Part shown: in pieces, positions 33,793-39,917 of the stretch
Layout: each line of letters begins with the position of its first letter
Numbering within the stretch: position 1 is the first letter of the stretch
The notes under the pieces: model-generated
Database searches by the model: none
The model's input: only the letters and a program-made list of their open reading frames with translations
What the model was told of the DNA's origin: nothing
Program-made: the position numbers and the translations under genes
DNA from: Verrucomicrobiales bacterium
GTDB taxonomy: Bacteria; Verrucomicrobiota; Verrucomicrobiia; Verrucomicrobiales; DEV007
DNA length: 39,917 nucleotides
Assembly (NCBI GenBank): GCA_030730365.1
Contig: JANQVJ010000015.1
Coordinates: forward strand, 1-39,917
Direction: 5' to 3'

Positions 33793-34830
33793 TCAGAACG
33801 AGTCCGAGATCAGCTGCATGTAGCGCGATCCCGAGGGACTCAGTGTCGCGCTGTCGCCGGTGCCGGTGAGTCGGTCCACGGTGAGGTCGGCGTGATTGCC
33901 CGTTGAGGGTTTTACAAAAGTGACAACGGGTTGCGAAAGAGTGCGGTCGCTCGGTCGGATTGCGACGGGTACACCCGTGGCGGCGAAGGAGATCTCCCAG
34001 CTCGTCGGATTTTGCACCGTATCCATGTCGCGAGCCAGGAAGGGGTAGCGCCGCAGGAAGGGGAGTTCGCCCGATTTCGGGATGAGCACTTTGTAGTGCA
34101 CCTCGGTCTGCGTCGCGAGATACTCGGGGATCGTGAGGCTCGGATTGGCGCGGTGGGCGATGAGAATCCCCGCGATATCCATCCCGACGAGGTTGAAGCC
34201 GTTGAAAATCCCGTGGCGATTGGTTGTCGTAAAATGGCGGTCATACCAGCGTTTGAACTGGTCGCTCAGGATCATGTTCAACTCGACGTGGACATGAGCT
34301 CTCTCCTTGTTGATGCCTGCTCCCGTATAGCCCATTCCCCCAATTTTGGCGCCAGCCTCGACCGTCTCACCAGCGGCGACATCTGAGGATTTGAGGTGGG
34401 CATAAAGGGAAAAGAAAGGGCCGTAGCCCCAGTCGTGATGCACGACAATGTAGCGGCCGTAGTTGCTCGCGCCGGGCGAGTCGCTCACGTAGACAACGGT
34501 CCCTTTCGAGATCGCGCGCACTTCATCGAGCGGCTCACCGGAGGCATCACGACGTAACGGGCGAATATCGATGCCCTCGTGCAGACGAGTCATGACGATC
34601 CCGGCGGACGTCCGTTTCTGATTGCGGGTGAAGCCGTAAGCCCCGCCGCTCCAAGGTTTCGAGACGACACCCTCAAAGTTGCGGTCCGTATACATGTAGA
34701 ACTGCGAGGGATCGCTTGAAAAGATCGCGTCGTTGTCCGTCGGAAGGACGAGTCCCATGGGCTCTCCTTCGAGAGAACTGCTAGCTAGAAAAACGAGCAG
34801 AATTAAAAATCGCGAGATCGGTAAGGCCAT
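33793..34830 (-). CDS. Exported M23-family metallopeptidase-like protein
   Basis: A 345-residue protein with a signal peptide ('RFLILLVFLASSSLEG'). The M23 (LytM/lysostaphin-type) domain occupies about 75-200: 'TRLHEGIDIRPLRRD' gives the HxxxD zinc pair, 'GTVVYVSDSPGASNYGRYIV', 'VHHDWGYGPFFSLYAHLKSS', and 'ERAHVHVELN' gives the HxH motif. A C-terminal domain of about 140 residues is of unknown type. Active members cut peptidoglycan cross-bridges; the metal ligands are present, so activity is likely. The ATG at 34830 is chosen for the signal peptide. It lies 71 bp downstream of another secreted-protein gene on the same strand. Confidence 0.85.
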   Translation of the reverse strand: MALPISRFLILLVFLASSSLEGEPMGLVLPTDNDAIFSSDPSQFYMYTDRNFEGVVSKPWSGGAYGFTRNQKRTSAGIVMTRLHEGIDIRPLRRDASGEPLDEVRAISKGTVVYVSDSPGASNYGRYIVVHHDWGYGPFFSLYAHLKSSDVAAGETVEAGAKIGGMGYTGAGINKERAHVHVELNMILSDQFKRWYDRHFTTTNRHGIFNGFNLVGMDIAGILIAHRANPSLTIPEYLATQTEVHYKVLIPKSGELPFLRRYPFLARDMDTVQNPTSWEISFAATGVPVAIRPSDRTLSQPVVTFVKPSTGNHADLTVDRLTGTGDSATLSPSGSRYMQLISDSF

Positions 34831-34901
34831 GTCAGGGAACGATGAAGAGGCGTCCCTTACTAAACACATCTTAACAAGTTTGCCAAGCGCAACCGGTAAT
34901 C

Positions 34902-35411
34902 TCAGTCCGGTTCTGCGAATTTTGGACCTGTTTTCGGCTTATAATCATCAACATGGGGGAAGCGCTTCCTGAACTCCTGAAGATGACGTTGCTGCAAGCC
35001 GCTCCAGATCACGACAACTCCGTCGTCGATCGGCTTATCGATGAGGACGGCTTGAAGCGGAGCGTCGGAGCATCGGAGTCCGAGTAACTTGCCCTGATTC
35101 GTCAGAGTGATCGCTTTCAGCTCGATCGTCGCGTGTTCTTTCATCCGGAAAGCGACTCCGAACGAGACGCCATCCGCCGCACTGAAGGGGTAGAACCAAG
35201 CGACATCATTGTCCGTGAAGGTGGGGATCTTACTGAAGAAATACTGCCGGTGCTCCTGCCCAAGTTTCACCGGTGTGATCATTTTCGGATTGTCCGTACT
35301 TTCCCCTTCAATGTGAAAGGTGACGAGATGAAGTTTGTACTGCTTTCCCATCCCGTGACACCACATCGCGGTGGCCAAGAGGAAAAGCACAATGAGGAGC
35401 CGGTGTCGCAT
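34902..35411 (-). CDS. Secreted protein of unknown function
   Basis: A 169-residue protein with a signal peptide ('RLLIVLFLLATAMWCHG', cleavage near residue 20). The mature part is predicted mostly beta: 'YKLHLVTFHIEGESTDNPKM', 'QYFFSKIPTFTDNDVAWFYP', 'VSFGVAFRMKEHATIELKAI' and 'DDGVVVIWSGLQQRHLQEFR'. There is one cysteine in the mature part and no recognised motif. I do not know the family. It is upstream of the M23 peptidase on the same strand, so a cell-envelope link is possible but only by position. Confidence 0.7.
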   Translation of the reverse strand: MRHRLLIVLFLLATAMWCHGMGKQYKLHLVTFHIEGESTDNPKMITPVKLGQEHRQYFFSKIPTFTDNDVAWFYPFSAADGVSFGVAFRMKEHATIELKAITLTNQGKLLGLRCSDAPLQAVLIDKPIDDGVVVIWSGLQQRHLQEFRKRFPHVDDYKPKTGPKFAEPD

Positions 35412-35500
35412 TTTGCTAAGTTAAAGGGGAAAAGGTCTCCGTGGCAAGTCGCGTGAGCAGCCATCCTGGAGAGAATCAGGAAAACGGATGCATTTTTTCG

Positions 35501-35529
35501 TTGTCCGATCCCGTAACATTCGCTAGATC
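35501..35529 (+). promoter_or_regulatory. Possible sigma70-type promoter of the TPR gene
   Basis: TTGTCC (35501-35506) and TAGATC (35524-35529) are spaced by 17 bp, about 90 bp upstream of the TPR gene start. A GCCGTG/CACGGC inverted repeat (35541-35546 and 35560-35565) lies just downstream, in the expected leader. Both -35 and -10 matches are partial. Confidence 0.3.
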
Positions 35530-35619
35530 ATCCCCCGTGCGCCGTGTTATGATTTGAATCACGGCGGTAGAGGAAAGCCTAAATTTTCACGTTTCATCTC
35601 ATCGGAGTCCAAGATTATC

Positions 35620-37041
35620 ATGTCGGAAGAAGTAAACACACCGGAAGTAAAAGACGACGTGCGGCAGCACCAACTCGCCGCCAATCTCGGAAAGCTCTAC
35701 CTCAAGGCCGAAAGCGCAATGGAGTTGCGTAACTGGAGCTATGCCGTGAGTCTCATCCAGGCCATCCTCGTGAAGGAGCCCGGCTTTCTGGACGGGCGCA
35801 AGCGACTCCGCATGGCGGCGGTGAAAGAGAACGAAGGCAAGCGCGGTGTCAAGATGGGCGGCGAAGCCCTCAAGGTCATGAAATTGCAGGGCCAAGTCAA
35901 AAAGGATCCGCTCGGCGTCATGGCCCAACTCGAGAAAGACGTCCTCGCCTCCGATCCATATAACGCCCAGGGCAATGAACTGCTCTACGAAGCTGCCTCT
36001 GCTGCCGGACTCTTTTCCACGGCGGGATTCGCCCTCGAGACCGTCATCAGCGGAGACCCCGAGAACCTGAAATTTTACCATAAATTGGGTGATTTCTACA
36101 TGGCTCGTGAGATTTTCGACAAGGCCTCCGAGATTTTCGGGAAGATCGTCGATAAAAACCGCACTGATCTCGAGGCGACGAAAAAATACAAGGACGCGAC
36201 CGCCCGCGGATCCATCGCCTCTCAGAAATGGGACAGCGAGGGAGATTGGCGGGATCTCCTTAAGGACAAGGATGCCTCCAAGGACCTCGAGAGCAAAGGC
36301 CGTGCTGCGATGACCCCGGAGATGCTCCAGACCCAGGCAGACGCCCTCTCCGCCGAGTATGCGCAGGATCAGAACAACCTCGAAGTGACGAAACGCCTCG
36401 CCAACACCTACGAGGAACTCGAGCAGTTCGAGACCGCTCTCTCGTTCTACGAGTGGGCCTTTCACCTCAGCAGCAACGACCCCGCTCTCGAGAAAAAGGT
36501 CGCCTCGATCCGGGAGACCGTTAATAAAAACCACCTCGAATCTCTCCAGCGCTTCGTTGATGAAAATCCCGAGCACCCTGACATCGAGCAGTATCGTCAG
36601 CAACTGATCGAAGCCGAGAAGTCGCAGATCGACATCCTCATCGGCGAGTCCCGCGAACGGGTCGATCGCAACCCGACCGATAATGAACTGCGTTACGAGC
36701 TCGGTTCCCGTCTTTTTCGCGCTACTCAGTATCGCGAGGCGATCCAGCACCTGCAGCAGGCCAAGCGCAGCCCGAATCTTCGCATCAAGGTCATGAGCCT
36801 GCTCGGGCAGTGTTACGAGCGAATGAACATGACTGACCTTGCCGCGAGCCAGTTCGAAGAGGCCATCACCGAGCTCCAAGTCATGGACGAAACGAAGAAG
36901 GAACTCCTCTATAATCTGGGCCTCCTCTACGAGAGACTTGAGAACATGCCGAAATATCTCGAGGCGCTCAAGCAAATCTACTCTGTTGATTACGTCTATC
37001 GCGACGTTGCTGAGCGGGTCGAACGCTCTTACGGTGGGTAA
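35620..37041 (+). CDS. Cytoplasmic TPR-repeat protein
   Basis: A 473-residue protein with no signal peptide or membrane segment. It is almost wholly helical, with TPR-like units: 'AMELRNWSYAVSLIQAILVK', 'KFYHKLGDFYMAREIFDKAS', 'KRLANTYEELEQFETALSFY', 'RYELGSRLFRATQYREAIQH', 'VMSLLGQCYERMNMTDLAAS' and 'ELLYNLGLLYERLENMPKYL'. The middle (about 205-255) is Lys/Asp-rich. TPRs mediate protein-protein contacts; no enzyme domain is present, and the partner is unknown. The ATG at 35620 starts the conserved part; upstream codons look like leader sequence. The downstream gap to clpB holds a GC hairpin (37182-37202). Confidence 0.85.
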   Translation: MSEEVNTPEVKDDVRQHQLAANLGKLYLKAESAMELRNWSYAVSLIQAILVKEPGFLDGRKRLRMAAVKENEGKRGVKMGGEALKVMKLQGQVKKDPLGVMAQLEKDVLASDPYNAQGNELLYEAASAAGLFSTAGFALETVISGDPENLKFYHKLGDFYMAREIFDKASEIFGKIVDKNRTDLEATKKYKDATARGSIASQKWDSEGDWRDLLKDKDASKDLESKGRAAMTPEMLQTQADALSAEYAQDQNNLEVTKRLANTYEELEQFETALSFYEWAFHLSSNDPALEKKVASIRETVNKNHLESLQRFVDENPEHPDIEQYRQQLIEAEKSQIDILIGESRERVDRNPTDNELRYELGSRLFRATQYREAIQHLQQAKRSPNLRIKVMSLLGQCYERMNMTDLAASQFEEAITELQVMDETKKELLYNLGLLYERLENMPKYLEALKQIYSVDYVYRDVAERVERSYGG

Positions 37042-37181
37042 CTGTATCGAGTGCGTCGACGTTGGACGTCTGAAAAAGATAGAGCGGCTCTCCCGGTCCG
37101 TTTCCTCTTTTGACGATGGAGGCGGGGTGTAGGCTCGACACCCTCTGTAGACGAAGAACCCGAATTTGCCGATTTGTCCCA

Positions 37182-37202
37182 CTCGCCCCGAAGTGGGGAG
37201 AG
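37182..37202. terminator. GC hairpin between convergent TPR and clpB genes
   Basis: CTC-G-CCCC (37182-37189) pairs with GGGG-A-GAG (37195-37202) around a 5-base loop, with one mismatch. It lies 11 bp from the clpB stop and between two convergent genes, the expected place for a shared terminator. No T-tract is present on either strand. Confidence 0.35.
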
Positions 37203-37213
37203 CGGAGGACTTT

Positions 37214-39811
37214 TCACTCTGACGATCCCGTTCCCTTCGCGAAGGTCAGGGTTCCGTCGATCACATCGATCAGAATCGTGTCCCCGCCCTTGAACCTGCC
37301 TTCCAGCAGATCAAGGCTGAGAGGATCGAGCAGGCGATGCTGAATGACCCGCTTCAACGGGCGTGCCCCGTAAGAGGGGTCATATCCCTCGGTGGCGAGT
37401 TTGTCCAACGCCGCCGGAGTCAGCTCCAGCTCCAGACCGAGATGGGCGAGGCGCCGCGTGACACGGGCGATCTGGATTTTTACGATCTCAGCCAGATCCG
37501 CCTGCGAGAGACGGTCAAAGATGATCGTTTCGTCGATACGGTTCAAAAACTCCGGACGAAAGTGGCTCCTGAGCGCCGTCGTGACGAGTGCTTCGCGCTG
37601 CTCGGGATTACTCTCCGTCATGATGTATTCCGAGCCGATGTTGCTCGTCATGATGATTACCGTATTTCTGAAATCCACCGTCCGTCCCTGGCCGTCGGTG
37701 ATGCGACCGTCGTCGAGCACTTGCAAAAGAACGTTGAAAACATCCGGATGCGCCTTTTCCACCTCGTCGAGGAGAACCACCGAGTAGGGCTTTCGCCTGA
37801 CCGTCTCAGAGAGCTGGCCGCCCTCCTCATACCCGACATATCCCGGAGGTGCTCCGATGAGACGCGAGACGGAGTGTTTCTCCATGTATTCGCTCATGTC
37901 GATGCGGACCATCGCATTCTCATCGTCGAAGAGAAACTCAGCGAGAGCGCGGGAGAGTTCCGTCTTTCCGACCCCGGTGGGGCCGAGAAAAAGAAAAGAC
38001 CCGATCGGACGATTCTCATCCTGCAAGCCGGCACGGGCCCGCCGCACCGCATTCGCCACCGCCACCACCGCCCTGCGCTGACCGATCACCCTGTCGCCGA
38101 GGCGTGTCTCCATGCTCACCAGCTTGGAGCGCTCGCCCTCCTGTAGACGTGAGACGGGAATGTGAGTCCACGAACTGACAACTTGCGCGATGTCCTCCTC
38201 AGTCACCTCTTCTTTGAGAAGACGTGTCGAGTGCTGCATCGTGTGGAGATGCTCCTGTGCCTCTTTCAAGGCCGCTTCTTTTCCCGGGAGCAGACCATAC
38301 TGGATCTCGCTTGCCCTCCCGAGGCTGCCCTCGCGCTGACTGCGTTCCAGTTCGTTCTTGAGCTGCTCGATCTCCTCCTGGACCGTATTGGCGTCATTGA
38401 TGACCGCTTTTTCATTCAGCCATTGAGCGCGGAGAGCATCCGATTTTTCCTTCAGGTCGGCCATTTCACGTTCCACCTTCCGGAGACGGTCAACGCTCCC
38501 TTCGTCCTTCTCTTTGACGAGAGCCTGTCGCTCCATCTCGAGCTGCATTCCCTGGCGCTCGAGTTGATCGATTTCCGTAGGGAGGCTGTCGAGTTCGATT
38601 TTCAGACGCGACGCGGCCTCGTCGATGAGATCCACCGCCTTATCCGGGAGGAATCGGTCGGCAATGTAGCGATCACTCAAATTGGCCGCCGCAATGATCG
38701 CAGAGTCTTTGATCCTGACCCCATGGTGGACCTCGTAGCGTTCCTTGATTCCGCGCAGGATCGTTATCGTGTCTTCGACCGAAGGTTCCTCGACCATGAC
38801 CGGTTGAAAACGGCGTTCAAGTGCCGCGTCTTTCTCGATGTATTTGCGGTATTCGTCCAGCGTCGTTGCGCCGATGGTGCGCAATTCCCCGCGCGCCAAC
38901 TGGGGCTTCAGCATGTTTGACGCGTCGACCGCGCCCTCGCTTGCCCCCGCGCCAACGATCGTGTGGAGCTCGTCGATGAAAAGAATTATTTTCCCCTCGC
39001 TCGACGTGACCTCTTTGAGAAAGGCTTTCAGTCGGTCTTCAAATTCGCCCCGGTACTTTGCGCCTGCGATCATTGATCCGATGTCCATCGCGATGAGCCT
39101 TTTGTTCTTAAGTGATTCAGGAACATCGCCACTCACAATTCGGCGGGCGAGACCTTCCGCGATCGCTGTTTTCCCGACCCCCGGCTCACCGATTAGCACC
39201 GGATTATTCTTCGTTCGCCGCGAAAGAATCTGCATGACACGTCGGATCTCCTCATCCCGGCCGATGATGGGGTCGATTTTTCCCTGGCGAGCTATCGCCG
39301 TGAGGTCTGTCCCGTATTTCTCCAGCGACTGATATTTTCCCTCCGGGTCTTGATCGGTGACCCGTTGGTTGCCGCGAACCGTCGCGATAGCCTTCGTAAT
39401 TGAGGCCTCGTCGATGCCCTGTTCCCTGAAGATCGCTTTTAGATCAGGTGAGCCTTCGCGGATCAGTGCAAGGAGAACATGTTCGACACTCGTAAATTCA
39501 TCCTGCATCCCCGCCCGAATTTTCTCCGCCGTATTCATCACCGCCCTCACCTCCTGGCTCATGTAAACCTGCTGGCCGGCGTTACCTTGAACGGAAGGGA
39601 GTTTCTCAAAGAGGCGGATTAACGATGTGTCGATTGTGGCAGAGTTTCCTCCCGCTTTCTCCAGAATAGGTCGAGTCGCCCCGTCTCCTTGAGCAAGGAG
39701 CGCGGCGATGAGGTGTGCTCCAGTTAGTTCGGAGTGATTCTTCGAAGCCGCCAACGATTGAGCCGCCTGAAGCGACTCCTGTAATTTATGGGTAAACTGA
39801 TTGGGGTTCAT
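37214..39811 (-). CDS. clpB: ATP-dependent disaggregase ClpB
   Basis: An 865-residue protein, the full length for ClpB. The N-terminal Clp-N repeats (about 1-145) are followed by AAA+ domain 1 with Walker A '[17 protein letters not shown]' and Walker B '[15 protein letters not shown]'. The long middle coiled coil (about 395-530: '[20 protein letters not shown]', '[20 protein letters not shown]') distinguishes ClpB from ClpA and ClpC. AAA+ domain 2 has '[20 protein letters not shown]' and '[20 protein letters not shown]', and a C-terminal D2-small domain ends the protein. It rescues aggregated proteins with DnaK. The ATG at 39811 fits the family; five extra codons upstream are possible. No Shine-Dalgarno sequence. 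Confidence 0.97.
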   Translation of the reverse strand: MNPNQFTHKLQESLQAAQSLAASKNHSELTGAHLIAALLAQGDGATRPILEKAGGNSATIDTSLIRLFEKLPSVQGNAGQQVYMSQEVRAVMNTAEKIRAGMQDEFTSVEHVLLALIREGSPDLKAIFREQGIDEASITKAIATVRGNQRVTDQDPEGKYQSLEKYGTDLTAIARQGKIDPIIGRDEEIRRVMQILSRRTKNNPVLIGEPGVGKTAIAEGLARRIVSGDVPESLKNKRLIAMDIGSMIAGAKYRGEFEDRLKAFLKEVTSSEGKIILFIDELHTIVGAGASEGAVDASNMLKPQLARGELRTIGATTLDEYRKYIEKDAALERRFQPVMVEEPSVEDTITILRGIKERYEVHHGVRIKDSAIIAAANLSDRYIADRFLPDKAVDLIDEAASRLKIELDSLPTEIDQLERQGMQLEMERQALVKEKDEGSVDRLRKVEREMADLKEKSDALRAQWLNEKAVINDANTVQEEIEQLKNELERSQREGSLGRASEIQYGLLPGKEAALKEAQEHLHTMQHSTRLLKEEVTEEDIAQVVSSWTHIPVSRLQEGERSKLVSMETRLGDRVIGQRRAVVAVANAVRRARAGLQDENRPIGSFLFLGPTGVGKTELSRALAEFLFDDENAMVRIDMSEYMEKHSVSRLIGAPPGYVGYEEGGQLSETVRRKPYSVVLLDEVEKAHPDVFNVLLQVLDDGRITDGQGRTVDFRNTVIIMTSNIGSEYIMTESNPEQREALVTTALRSHFRPEFLNRIDETIIFDRLSQADLAEIVKIQIARVTRRLAHLGLELELTPAALDKLATEGYDPSYGARPLKRVIQHRLLDPLSLDLLEGRFKGGDTILIDVIDGTLTFAKGTGSSE

Positions 39812-39879
39812 AGAATAAATCTGCACGCATTTCCTCCGAACCGCTACGCTTCAGCTGCTGGTGATTATGCGGATGTTGA

Positions 39880-39896
39880 ACTTTATTCAATAAAGT
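39880..39896. promoter_or_regulatory. AT-rich palindrome upstream of clpB
   Basis: ACTTTATT-C-AATAAAGT is a perfect 17-bp palindrome, 69 bp upstream of the clpB ATG. It overlaps a second inverted repeat, TTGAA/TTCAA (39876-39890). On the minus strand, TTGAAT followed 17 bases later by TAATCA could be a promoter running into clpB. No CIRCE sequence (TTAGCACTC-N9-GAGTGCTAA) was found. A dimeric repressor or activator site is plausible. Confidence 0.4.
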
Positions 39897-39917
39897 GTAA
39901 TCGTGGATTTTCTGCTC

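Noticed and set aside
35599-37182. 527-codon open frame opposite the TPR gene
   Set aside because: The plus strand shows repeated TPR patterns; the antisense product has no recognisable domain.
1-39917. CRISPR array, prophage or complete insertion sequence
   Set aside because: No regularly spaced repeats, no integrase, no transposase and no phage structural genes were seen on either strand.

Overview
The window is high-GC bacterial chromosome that most resembles a Verrucomicrobiota genome (class not resolvable by eye). Pointers are the paired DUF1552 and DUF1592-type cytochrome proteins, the DUF1080/SMP-30 fusion, a long PurF of the kind seen in Bacteroidota and relatives, and start codons that mostly lack a Shine-Dalgarno sequence. 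The window is mainly housekeeping and accessory chromosome. No phage, CRISPR array or intact insertion sequence was seen. The only RNA gene is the 3' part of a tRNA-Leu at the left edge.

Layout. 1-1.0 kb: tRNA-Leu(UAA) tail, a DUF3024 protein and a small SET-domain protein. 1.2-4.8 kb (minus): a two-gene unit for a secreted PA14-containing multidomain cytochrome and a DUF1552 protein. 5.0-8.7 kb: an RlmI-like rRNA methyltransferase, a repeat-rich intergenic region with a truncated coding remnant, a secreted EF-hand protein and a DUF1080-SMP-30 fusion. 8.9-14.9 kb: a glycoside hydrolase/glycosyltransferase fusion, a YjbQ protein paired with a membrane PQQ-type propeller protein, and an AI-2E family transporter. 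15.1-16.1 kb: two small secreted proteins of unknown role.

16.5-24.5 kb is the best-defined block: purC-purS-purL-purQ-purM-purF, all on the plus strand and tightly packed or overlapping. It covers most of the route from PRPP to SAICAR. PurS, PurC and PurF are all longer than textbook forms. PurS looks like one and a half PurS units. PurC carries an insertion and has Ser where the ATP-site Lys is usual.

24.5-29.4 kb: a region without a confident gene, then an RND efflux permease with its lipoprotein adaptor (minus). 29.5-32.7 kb: an orphan RbsA-type sugar ABC ATPase, a decayed C-terminal fragment of an ArsM-like methyltransferase, and an intact fusion of the two arsenosugar-associated glycosyltransferase families (TIGR04282 and TIGR04283 types). 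The last 17 codons of that fusion and its stop lie in a perfect 52-bp palindrome. I read this as a partly decayed arsenosugar locus and consider it, with the unusual PurS, the most interesting content. 32.7-39.9 kb: mnmA, an M23 peptidase, an unknown secreted protein, a TPR protein and clpB, which has an AT-rich palindrome upstream.

All identifications are by eye from motifs and remembered family patterns; no database search was run.
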